Shown here in pieces: positions 1 to 10,800 of a DNA stretch of 64,000 nt. Origin of the DNA: Chondrus crispus (Eukaryota; Rhodophyta; Florideophyceae; Gigartinales; Gigartinaceae). How positions within the stretch are numbered: position 1 is the stretch's first letter; the number at the start of each line of letters is the position of its first letter. The DNA is taken from the NCBI RefSeq assembly GCF_000350225.1, contig NW_005179113.1:1-64000 (forward strand), written 5' to 3'. Position numbers and translations under genes: made by a program. The notes below the pieces were generated by a model, which saw nothing but the letters and a program-made list of their open reading frames with translations, had not been told where the DNA came from and made no database searches.

Positions 1-610
1 TACGTCCACCTACACTCCGCAGAAGAATTGAAAATGACCTGGCTTTGCACAAGGCTAACCTAAAGAAAGACTGGAAAGGGTTTTTTCGACATGTTATTAG
101 CAAAGCTGTGGCATGCGACGAATTTGTCTCTGCACATGAGAAATTCGACGATTCCTCGCACCGTGTTTCACGACATGAACAACGATCAACAGACAGTTCT
201 TCTCGTGATAAAATTCACGTAAGGATTCCTACAGTCTCTCAGATGACACGCGGAGCCCCTGTAGCTTCGACTGGAGGCACGTCCAGCAAAGCTACTGCAG
301 ATCCAGTTCCTCTTTGTCTGAACAAGTCCAAATGTGGCGGGAGAAGACATCTCATGAAACACTGTGACAAGTCTTCAGAAAGCGAGAAACGCGAACTCCT
401 CAGAGAGCACTGGAAGGGATTACGGACCCACAATATAAACCGGGTACGATTTCCTATCCCTGCTGATTCCGAGTCTGTCGACACATTCCCTACGTTGCGT
501 CCAGACGGGCGTATCGAAGGCAAACTAGCGGACCAGGTTAACGTGGTTATATCTGGTGACTATGGGTGCGATCACGCCGCACTCTGTGATGAACATCTGC
601 AAATGTTAGG
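1..610 (+). pseudogene. gag-protease remnant of an unassigned LTR retroelement
   Basis: An open frame runs from base 3 to 659, but only the part up to about 610 belongs to this element; beyond that the DNA is family A leader. No ATG start is visible, so the 5' end is missing. Residues encoded around 320-370 form a zinc-knuckle-like motif, CLNKSKCGGRRHLMKHC, with spacing C-x5-C-x4-H-x4-C, where the usual retroviral knuckle is C-x2-C-x4-H-x4-C. About 60 codons later, VNVVISGDYGCDHAAL resembles a retropepsin active site (D-Y-G in place of D-S/T-G). This order fits the gag-protease junction of an LTR element. No reverse transcriptase follows because the A array truncates it. Family assignment is inference. 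Confidence 0.5.
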
Positions 611-666
611 AAAACGGCAGCAGAAACTGAGAACGAGCACTCACACAGCGGAACAATAACGTTGAA

Positions 667-680
667 CTGGGCCCATAACC
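667..680 (-). other. primer binding site of the truncated third A unit
   Basis: The minus strand reads GGTTATGGGCCCAG immediately after the end of LTR1. It is the same site as in A1, A2 and family B. The leader attached to it (610-666) is homologous to the A leader and stops at an abrupt junction with the foreign gag remnant. Confidence 0.8.
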
Positions 681-1619
681 TAATGGTAGGTCAGCGGGGC
701 AAAGGGAAATCGGAGGACGGTTGATGAGGTGAAGTTGAAGGATTGGGTACCGATTTACTTTGAGTCGCCAACTTCTGGCACTACTTATACACTTCTGCAA
801 TCTTCTAGAACTCTACTACCAAACACTACGACACACATACTACAAATGTATTGGCTCTAACACATGTGCCCGTCTTGCTACTCAGCCAAACTGGCGATGG
901 CCCAACAAACAGAACAGAAAACCGCCTTACGAATTAGCACTGTCATGACGGAGAAATTAGTAAGGCAGTACAACAAAGCACAGCAAAGCACAAATTCCCT
1001 TACTATTCCAAATCCAGCGTGGCACAAATTCGTAAGGCACGTTCACAGCTCACACGTTGCCTTACGAATTCAAATCAATCCTGCAAGGACTGTTTACAGC
1101 GCACACGTTGCCTTATGAATCTGAATCTCTCGTGAGGTCCTGTCCACTGTCAATTACAACAGTGCACATTTTGCCTTACGAATTCAAAACTCGCGCAACG
1201 GTATCTTTGTGTCCTGCTGTACCCGTGCTGCACTCCATGGACGCTGTAAACATTTGGCACGTGCCAGGCACCCGCCACCAAGGTTCTACACTTTGTCTGC
1301 AAGACTACAGGCGTACTGTACACGTCCGACAGTGTAATGAGGACATGTGTCCAGGTCATACACGTGTCGGGCGGAGAAAATGAAACATGCTCAGATTGTA
1401 CCGTACACCGCAACCGTGTACATATTTCACACGTGTACAGGTTGAAAACCAAACGTGCTCCTGAAGTACTGTAGAGTGCAACCGTGTACAGAAACCACAC
1501 GTGTACACGTTGAAAATCAAACTTGCTCAGCTCGTCACGTGGAGTGTTTTTGCTTTTACACGTGTCATACCTGTCGTCGTGTGTCATGCATATCAGCATG
1601 TGGTCGTAGAATTACAACA
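681..1619 (-). repeat. Family A LTR1 (939 bp), 3' LTR of A1
   Basis: On the minus strand it begins TGTTGTAATTC directly after a purine tract (CGACGGGGAG) and ends CTACCATTA directly before the primer site. The TG...TA ends are supported by the solo LTR at 61441-62265, whose 5-bp target duplication fixes the same boundaries. A TATA box (TATAAG, minus strand) lies at 784-790. The LTR contains repeated AATTCGTAAGG-type motifs (about 925-1190) and several CACGTGTA palindromes (about 1360-1570). Confidence 0.9.
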
Positions 1620-1630
1620 CTCCCCGTCGA

Positions 1631-4600
1631 TCACATGCTTTTACCAGAGGTAGCTACTGCAAGCCCTAGAAGTTCTACAAACTTCTGGAACAGAACTCGC
1701 CCAAGTGCTTTCGTCAGGATATCTGCAGGCATGGAAGTGGTCGGGCAATGTGACAAAGAAATGACGTTTCTATTAATTGCATCTCGTACATAGTGGTATT
1801 TCACATCAACATGTTTGTTACGACGGTTGACCGATTCATTCTGTGCATACGAAATAGTCCCTGCATTGTCATACCCCATCACAATCGTGGGATCAGAATC
1901 AAGTCCAAGAACATCAGCAACCACTTGACGCAACCAAGTCGCCTCCTTACACGCTTCACATAGTGCAATGTACTCAGCTTCACACGTCGAAGTTGCAACC
2001 ACAGTCTGTTTCCGGGAACTCCAACTGATCGCTCCACCGCAGAACTGGAAAACATATCCGCTGGTCGACTTGCGAGAGTCTGAACAACCGGCCCAGTCAG
2101 CATCACTGAAGCCGAACAACTCCGGCGATTTCGATTTATTGTCAAACACGATTCCTAAGTTTCGAGTCCCTTGCACGTATCGCATTACCCGTTTCACACT
2201 TGCCCAGTGTGACTCACATGGGTTGGCAGAATGTTGAGAAAGCTTTCCAATCGCATATGCCAAGTCTGGACGAGTGCCAACCATCAAGTACATCAGGGAT
2301 CCCACTGCCTCACGATACGGTACATTTGTTTCGGAATCGTTTTCGGTTGAAATCGTGGTTGTGTGACCTTGTTCCATTGGAGTCAGAGAGGGGTTACACG
2401 TTGACATTCGAAAACGCTCAAGCACTTTTGATGCATACTTAGTTTGAGTGAGACTCAAAGTCTTGGCGGTGCGATCCCTTTGAATTTCAAGACCAATGCA
2501 GACTTTTGCTTCACCAAGGTCTTTCATCTCAAACCGTTTATTAAGCTCCCCCTTCATCCATTTGATGGCATCGATATCACTACCAGCGAGTAACAAGTCA
2601 TCGACATAAAGTGCAATCAGCATGATAGTGTTACCGATGCGTTTAATGTAGAGACAAGGATCACTACGCGAAGTCTCGAATCCCAATTCACCAATTAAGA
2701 AATCATCCACTTTGGCATGCCATTGACGATGTGCTTGTTTAAGACCGTAAAGTGCTTTCAAAAGTTTACACACGTGGTCACTTTTGCTTTTGTCAATGCA
2801 CCCTTCGGGTTGCTCCATGTAGATGTCTTCATCCAAGTCGCCGTTCAAAAACGCAGTCACGACATCCATCTGATGAAGTTCGAGGTCGTAATGAGCAACT
2901 AAGGCAAGAAGTAGACGAATAGTGGTAAACTTTATGACAGGGGCATATGTCTCAGTATAGTCAAGACCTTGCACTTGCTGGAATCTACGAGCAACAAGTC
3001 TGGCTTTTGCACTTTCAACTATATTGCCATTTGCATCAGGCAGTTGCTTGACATTGAAAACCCATCTAGATGTCAAGATGTTTGACGCCTCAGATCGAGG
3101 AACAAGTTTCCAAGTCCGATTCTTGGTCTGCGAGGCAAGTTCTTTGTCAATGCCGGTCTGCCAAAATGCAGCTCTAGGACCGTTGGTTGCCTGGTTGAAA
3201 GTCTTGGGACCTTCAATAGCGACATGCGCATGTGAAAGAAGAGCAGCTGCAAAGTTGCTCCTCCACCATGATCCGGGAGGTCTGCTGACTCGAGACGATC
3301 TTCGCACAGCTGGAGTCGGAGTTGGAGGAGTGACATTCGGAGTTTCGACGGCAGTTGGTACATCATCTTCATCTTCATCATTCTCACTTACGGAATGAGC
3401 GCCATCGTTTTCAAGAACCTCCTCCGAAACTTCATCCTCTTCAGAGCCAACTTCATCCGTATTTGGGGTATCAGCTGTATTCCCATTGTCGCCATCGAGC
3501 AGTACAACGTCAACATCAGAGTTGATTGAATCACCTTCGTGTGCAGGAATGTCATGCATACCACCTGTCGATTCATCAAACTTGACATCCCGTGACACAA
3601 CAATTTTATTCAACTCTCCGTCCCAAAGTTTGTATGCCTTACTGCATTGCGAATACCCAAGAAACATTGCTTCACGCGCTCGCAAGTCCAGCTTACGGAG
3701 CTCTAATTTTGGTAATGTATACCAACACTTTGACCCAAATACTCGCAAATGGCCAACATTTGGAGTAGAATTCATCCAAATGTGGTGCGGAGTTGTATTA
3801 ACGGGCAAAGCGCGTGAAGTAACTCGATTACGTACATATACCGAAGTGGCAAGAGCCTCGGCCCAGAATCGCTTACTGACCTGTTTATGAGAAAGCATTG
3901 AGCGGACAAGATCAATCAAAGTTCGATTTAAACGTTCAGCAACACCGTTTTGTTCAGGGGTGTATGCCGTTGTGAGTTGGTGCTGCGTACCGTTTAAATC
4001 TAAATGCGACTTGAATTCCGTCGACAAGTACTCTCCCCCTCGATCAGTGCGAAGCACCTTTACTTTGCGACCAGTGTGGGTTTGAGCCAACTTTTCATAC
4101 AACTTGTATTTTGCAAACGCCTCAGATTTATTTGTCATCGTGTACACAACAACCCAGTTCGAGTGATCATCTACAAATGTAATGAAGTATCTCGAACCAC
4201 CAATGGACTGTACTTCGAGCGGACCGCAAACATCAGAATGTACCAAGTCAAGACAGTTCTGTGCTCGAAACGATGATCGCTGTTTTGGGATTACTGATCG
4301 CGTTGCTTTGCCAAACACACACGCAGGACAAATGGGAGAGTGATTGTCAGACTTCGGATTCATTGCACTGATCACATCGCTTTGACGAACGTTGATGCCA
4401 TTTACTACATTATTGTGAATCATTGATGCGATTCCTTGTACATTAACATGGGCCATGCGTTCATGTAGCGTCTGCAGGGTAACTACGTGAGCAGAAAAGG
4501 TTTCATTCATGACGTCAAGTATGTATAAATCCCCAACTTGACTCGCTGTGGCAACTACAGTTGGTCCTGCAGTAACGCGGCATTTTTCATTTTCAAATGA

Positions 4601-5740
4601 CACTTGCAAACCCTTTGAAACCATTTGGCTAACAGACAGTAGCGAGTATCCGAAATCAGGGACATGCAAAACGTTTGACAATTTGCAAGGATGGGGACTA
4701 CCGTTGACGTTCAACATGAATTCTACCTCGCCGCGACCAGCGACATTAGCTCTAGCCTTCGTGCCCATCTCGACTGATCCAGATTGCATCTGTTCATATG
4801 TAACGAACAAAGAGCGATCAAACGTAATGTGAGCGCTGCAACCGGAATCGACAAGCCATGACCTTGCGTTTGCAGCCCTCTTTTCTGGAGTGGAAGTCGA
4901 AAGCAAGCAAGTAAAGTCACTCTCCGCAAAGGCAGCAGTAGAATTGTCATCTCGACAAACGAATGCACTTGGCTTTAAGCCAGTGTTGCGTGACCGAAAC
5001 CCATCTGGCGGTGCAGGTCAGCGCCCATTCACGTCCTTGCCCCAGCAACGCGCTGCAGTATGCCCATGTCTATTGCAATTCGTACATTTCATATCGCGTC
5101 GAATAGGCATACGATTGACAAGTGCAGGTGCATGTGGTGATGAAGCAGAAGCGGTCTTCATGCTTTCTCGTTGTTCTTCTTGCAGCAGACGACTCTTCAG
5201 AAACTCGAGTCCAAACACTTTATCTTCATTGCCAAGTGCGTCAAGAGCAACAATCAAGTTATCGAATCGTGGAGGCAAGCCATTCAACACAGCCATTGCA
5301 ACTTCTTTATCGTCAATCTCAACACTCATTGACTGCAATCTGGCAGCAAGTTGCTTCACACGATTGATGAACACGAGCACTTTCTCGGATGGGAGCATGG
5401 ATACAGTGTAAAAGTCGCGACGGGCCGCAAGTTTGTTGAGCAAAGTATGACGCTCAAACACATTCAGAATTGCTTCCCATGTCTGTTTCGCACTGCTACA
5501 CCCTCGCACATGTTGCAAGTAGTCATCAGAAAGCGTGAGTCCGATGACTGCCTTTGCTTTTGCGTCACCACGGATCCATTTTCTCCGGTCATCTGAGGTC
5601 GCATTCTCCGGGATATCATCAAAAACGTATTGATCGACATCTCGGAGAGCAAGCAGTAGCTGGATTTTCTGCTTCCAGATGTAAAAGTTAGATGCGGTCA
5701 GCTTCTCGATTCTGACCGATCCAGAGCTTTGGTCATCCAT
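1631..5740 (-). pseudogene. A1 gag-pol polyprotein with one nonsense codon
   Basis: This is the same 1369-codon gag-pol as A2 (Gag, zinc knuckle, protease, integrase, reverse transcriptase, RNase H in Copia order). It is broken by a single TGA at 5018-5020 where A2 has CGA, a C-to-T change on the coding strand. The stop falls shortly after the zinc knuckle, so translation gives a Gag-only product of about 240 residues. The rest of the frame (1631-5017) is uninterrupted. By eye only a handful of other differences separate A1 from A2, so the duplication is recent. The start is the ATG at 5740 (MDDQSSGS); an upstream in-frame TTG at 5773 is not a convincing eukaryotic start. A Gag-only copy could act as a capsid donor, but read-through would be needed for pol. 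Confidence 0.92.
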
Positions 5741-5786
5741 TTCGCCGAATGGATGTACCCTTCGAGTATACAAGGTCTTCTGTTCC

Positions 5787-5836
5787 GGGATCCCAAGCCG
5801 TTAACCGATAGTCAACACAATGGCAAGCCCACCCGT
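5787..5836 (-). promoter_or_regulatory. 50-bp pre-gag block shared by families A and B (A1 copy)
   Basis: Fifty bases, reading on the minus strand from ACGGGTGGGCTTGCC to GCTTGGGATCCC, match family B while the surrounding leader does not. The block sits about 45 bases upstream of the gag ATG. Packaging signal, translation element and recombination scar are all possible; none is proven. Confidence 0.6.
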
Positions 5837-6584
5837 ATAAGAAGTTTGTAGCGATTACTCGGAAACGTTCTTGGTGCTTGTTCCTGGCGGAGTGGAACAA
5901 GCGTATTCGTCTTAAAAATGCCTTAGGGCGCTACCCCTGTATGTCGGCCAGTGCGGGTCTTTCGACTGTGAACTAAATCAAACGTGCCACGAGTAAGCAC
6001 AACACTTTGCCTGTAGACGAACCAGGACTTTTGGTCACTACCGCAAACGGTCCCTGCAACCAAAATCGGCTTGTCCAAACTTGATACGGTACTACCCCAA
6101 TGAGGTTTCCCACAACACAAGAATGAAAACTGCCTTCGTCGTACTCGTGTGATTTGTTCACAATCACTCCTTGGGTCACCCTCTTCCGTGCGAACTTAAT
6201 CAAGGTACGCGACCTTATACACGTATAGTGAGAGGTTCAGTGTTTAGGCACGTATTCTCTTCACCCAGGGGACCGAAGTCGTACCTATAGGGCTAATACC
6301 GAGAGCGTTACCCACACCGCCGACGCACCTCCCGAAGGCAGAGTGCGGATCGACTAGACCAGTACACTGTGATCCTCCCCGAGGATCAGTGTTTCGTCTC
6401 TCGACGATTCTTGGTCGGACCCTCGCTCAAGTCAGATTTCCAATGGCACAAGCCTTTCACCAAGAGCGAGGGTATCGGCAGCTACGACGATCACCGGCGT
6501 GATCGAAGGGCAGTCTTCTTGGATTGATATGGTACGTTGGCGACTAGGGACTACACCCACAGCTCACACAACGATTGCCAAGAC

Positions 6585-6830
6585 CAAGCTGCAACAGACA
6601 CGAAGAAGATCCACCAAGTTGAAACGACAGCGGGTAGACGGAGACGAACGACCAAGATGATAACGACAGCAAGTAGACCGCGATAGAACAAAACGAACGG
6701 CGGCGGCGATGAAACGGCGGCGGAAACGACAGCAGAAATCAAAACGAGAACGACAGCGGAGACCAAAACGAGAACGACAGCAGAAACAAACACGAAAACG
6801 GCAGCAGAAACTGAGAACGAGAACTCACAC
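6585..6830 (-). repeat. CGTT-rich degenerate repeat in the A1 leader
   Basis: The minus strand carries many imperfect copies of a CTGTCGTTCTCGTTTTGG-like unit. The A2 leader (about 12766-13011) has the same tract, and family B leaders have a related one. It yields low-complexity translations on both strands that are unlikely to be real proteins. Confidence 0.65.
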
Positions 6831-6850
6831 AGCGGAACAATAACGTTGAA

Positions 6851-6864
6851 CTGGGCCCATAACC
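6851..6864 (-). other. A1 primer binding site (half initiator tRNA-Met type)
   Basis: GGTTATGGGCCCAG on the minus strand directly abuts LTR2. It is complementary to the anticodon stem-loop of initiator tRNA-Met (CUGGGCCCAUAACC). It matches, as I recall it, the site used by Drosophila copia, where an internally cleaved tRNA primes reverse transcription. Priming by a half tRNA is inferred from this similarity. Confidence 0.85.
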
Positions 6865-7801
6865 TAATGGTAGGTCAGCGGGGCAAAGGGAAATCGGAGG
6901 ACGTTGATGAGGTGAAGTTGAAGGATTGGGTACCGATTTACTTTGAGTCGCCAACTTCTGGCACTACTTATACACTTCTGCAATCTTCTAGAACTCTACT
7001 ACCAAACACTACGACACACATACTACAAATGTATTGGCTCTAACACATGTGCCCGTCTTGCTACTCAGCCAAACTGGCGATGGCCCAACAAACAGAACAG
7101 AAAACCGCCTTACGAATTAGCACTGTCATGACGGAGAAATTAGTAAGGCAGTACAACAAAGCACAGCAAAGCACAAATTCCCTTACTATTCCAAATCCAG
7201 CGTGGCACAAATTCGTAAGGCACGTTCACAGCTCACACGTTGCCTTACGAATTCAAATCAATCCTGCAAGGACTGTTTACAGCGCACACGTTGCCTTATG
7301 AATCTGAATCTCTCGTGAGGTCCTGTCCACTGTCAATTACAACAGTGCACATTTTGCCTTACGAATTCAAAACTCGCGCAACGGTATCTTTGTGTCCTGC
7401 TGTACCCGTGCTGCACTCCATGGACGCTGTAAACATTTGGCACGTGCCAGGCACCCGCCACCAAGGTTCTACACTTTGTCTGCAAGACTACAGGCGTACT
7501 GTACACGTCCGACAGTGTAATGAGGACATGTGTCCAGGTCATACACGTGTCGGGCGGAGAAAATGAAACATGCTCAGATTGTACCGTACACCGCAACCGT
7601 GTACATATTTCACACGTGTACAGGTTGAAAACCAAACGTGCTCTTGAAGTACTGTAGAGTGCAACCGTGTACAGAAACCACACGTGTACACGTTGAAAAT
7701 CAAACTTGCTCAGCTCGTCACGTGGAGTGTGTTTGCTTTTACACGTGTCATACTGTCGTCGTGTGTCATGCATATCAGCATGTGGTCGTAGAATTACAAC
7801 A
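6865..7801 (-). repeat. Family A LTR2 (937 bp), shared by A1 and A2
   Basis: This LTR is at once the 5' LTR of A1 and the 3' LTR of A2. Its ends are as in LTR1. The TATA box TATAAG (minus) is at 6967-6973. It differs from LTR1 by only a few substitutions and small indels. Confidence 0.92.
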
Positions 7802-7811
7802 CTCCCCGTCG
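7802..7811 (-). other. Polypurine tract of A2
   Basis: The minus strand reads CGACGGGGAG just before LTR2 (TGTTG). This is the expected primer for plus-strand DNA synthesis. The same position in A1 is 1620-1629. Confidence 0.8.
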
Positions 7812-7812
7812 A

Positions 7813-10800
7813 TCACATGCTTTTACCAGAGGTAGCTACTGCAAGCCCTAGAAGTTCTACAAACTTCTGGAACAGAACTCGCCCAAGTGCTTTCGTCAGG
7901 ATATCTGCAGGCATGGAAGTGGTCGGGCAATGTGACAAAGAAATGACGTTTCTATTAATTGCATCTCGTACATAGTGGTATTTCACATCAACATGTTTGT
8001 TACGACGGTTGACCGATTCATTCTGTGCATACGAAATAGTCCCTGCATTGTCATACCCCATCACAATCGTGGGATCAGAATCAAGTCCAAGAACATCAGC
8101 AACCACTTGACGCAACCAAGTCGCCTCCTTACACGCTTCACATAGTGCAATGTACTCAGCTTCACACGTCGAAGTTGCAACCACAGTCTGTTTCCGGGAA
8201 CTCCAACTGATCGCTCCACCGCAGAACTGGAAAACATATCCGCTGGTCGACTTGCGAGAGTCTGAACAACCGGCCCAGTCAGCATCACTGAAGCCGAACA
8301 ACTCCGGCGATTTCGATTTATTGTCAAACACGATTCCTAAGTTTCGAGTCCCTTGCACGTATCGCATTACCCGTTTCACACTTGCCCAGTGTGACTCACA
8401 TGGGTTGGCAGAATGTTGAGAAAGCTTTCCAATCGCATATGCCAAGTCTGGACGAGTGCCAACCATCAAGTACATCAGGGATCCCACTGCCTCACGATAC
8501 GGTACATTTGTTTCGGAATCGTTTTCGGTTGAAATCGTGGCTGTGTGACCTTGTTCCATTGGAGTCAGAGAGGGGTTACACGTTGACATTCGAAAACGCT
8601 CAAGCACTTTTGATGCATACTTAGTTTGAGTGAGACTCAAAGTCTTGGCGGTGCGATCCCTTTGAATTTCAAGACCAATGCAGACTTTTGCTTCACCAAG
8701 GTCTTTCATCTCAAACCGTTTATTAAGCTCCCCCTTCATCCATTTGATGGCATCGATATCACTACCAGCGAGTAACAAGTCATCGACATAAAGTGCAATC
8801 AGCATGATAGTGTTACCGATGCGTTTAATGTAGAGACAAGGATCACTACGCGAAGTCTCGAATCCCAATTCACCAATTAAGAAATCATCCACTTTGGCAT
8901 GCCATTGACGATGTGCTTGTTTAAGACCGTAAAGTGCTTTCAAAAGTTTACACACGTGGTCACTTTTGCTTTTGTCAATGCACCCTTCGGGTTGCTCCAT
9001 GTAGATGTCTTCATCCAAGTCGCCGTTCAAAAACGCAGTCACGACATCCATCTGATGAAGTTCGAGGTCGTAATGAGCAACTAAGGCAAGAAGTAGACGA
9101 ATAGTGGTAAACTTTATGACAGGGGCATATGTCTCAGTATAGTCAAGACCTTGCACTTGCTGGAATCTACGAGCAACAAGTCTGGCTTTTGCACTTTCAA
9201 CTATATTGCCATTTGCATCAGGCAGTTGCTTGACATTGAAAACCCATCTAGATGTCAAGATGTTTGACGCCTCAGATCGAGGAACAAGTTTCCAAGTCCG
9301 ATTCTTGGTCTGCGAGGCAAGTTCTTTGTCAATGCCGGTCTGCCAAAATGCAGCTCTAGGACCGTTGGTTGCCTGGTTGAAAGTCTTGGGACCTTCAATA
9401 GCGACATGCGCATGTGAAAGAAGAGCAGCTGCAAAGTTGCTCCTCCACCATGATCCGGGAGGTCTGCTGACTCGAGACGATCTTCGCACAGCTGGAGTCG
9501 GAGTTGGAGGAGTGACATTCGGAGTTTCGACGGCAGTTGGTACATCATCTTCATCTTCATCATTCTCACTTACGGAATGAGCGCCATCGTTTTCAAGAAC
9601 CTCCTCCGAAACTTCATCCTCTTCAGAGCCAACTTCATCCGTATTTGGGGTATCAGCTGTATTCCCATTGTCGCCATCGAGCAGTACAACGTCAACATCA
9701 GAGTTGATTGAATCACCTTCGTGTGCAGGAATGTCATGCATACCACCTGTCGATTCATCAAACTTGACATCCCGTGACACAACAATTTTATTCAACTCTC
9801 CGTCCCAAAGTTTGTATGCCTTACTGCATTGCGAATACCCAAGAAACATTGCTTCACGCGCTCGCAAGTCCAGCTTACGGAGCTCTAATTTTGGTAATGT
9901 ATACCAACACTTTGACCCAAATACTCGCAAATGGCCAACATTTGGAGTAGAATTCATCCAAATGTGGTGCGGAGTTGTATTAACGGGCAAAGCGCGTGAA
10001 GTAACTCGATTACGTACATATACCGAAGTGGCAAGAGCCTCGGCCCAGAATCGCTTACTGACCTGTTTATGAGAAAGCATTGAGCGGACAAGATCAATCA
10101 AAGTTCGATTTAAACGTTCAGCAACACCGTTTTGTTCAGGGGTGTATGCCGTTGTGAGTTGGTGCTGCGTACCGTTTAAATCTAAATGCGACTTGAATTC
10201 CGTCGACAAGTACTCTCCCCCTCGATCAGTGCGAAGCACCTTTACTTTGCGACCAGTGTGGGTTTGAGCCAACTTTTCATACAACTTGTATTTTGCAAAC
10301 GCCTCAGATTTATTTCTCATCGTGTACACAACAACCCAGTTCGAGTGATCATCTACAAATGTAATGAAGTATCTCGAACCACCAATGGACTGTACTTCGA
10401 GCGGACCGCAAACATCAGAATGTACCAAGTCAAGACAGTTCTGTGCTCGAGACGATGATCGCTGTTTTGGGATTACTGATCGCGTTGCTTTGCCAAACAC
10501 ACACGCAGGACAAATGGGAGAGTGATTGTCAGACTTCGGATTCATTGCACTGATCACATCGCTTTGACGAACGTTGATGCCATTTACTACATTATTGTGA
10601 ATCATTGATGCGATTCCTTGTACATTAACATGGGCCATGCGTTCATGTAGCGTCTGCAGGGTAACTACGTGAGCAGAAAAGGTTTCATTCATGACGTCAA
10701 GTATGTATAAATCCCCAACTTGACTCGCTGTGGCAACTACAGTTGGTCCTGCAGTAACGCGGCATTTTTCATTTTCAAATGACACTTGCAAACCCTTTGA

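Larger units (their letters stand above)
5741..6864 (-). other. A1 5' leader, no convincing gene
   Basis: About 1.1 kb lies between the primer site (6851-6864) and gag. It holds a 50-bp block shared with family B (5787-5836) and a CGTT-rich degenerate repeat (about 6585-6830). The only ORFs are short; the longest (minus, 5973-6203, 76 codons) is not preserved in A2, where one base is missing near 12308. I see no counterpart of the zinc-finger ORF of family B here. Confidence 0.7.

Noticed and set aside
864..1599. ORFs of 84-149 codons inside the A LTRs
   Set aside because: They are repeated only because the LTRs are. They overlap on both strands and cross the TATA and motif region.
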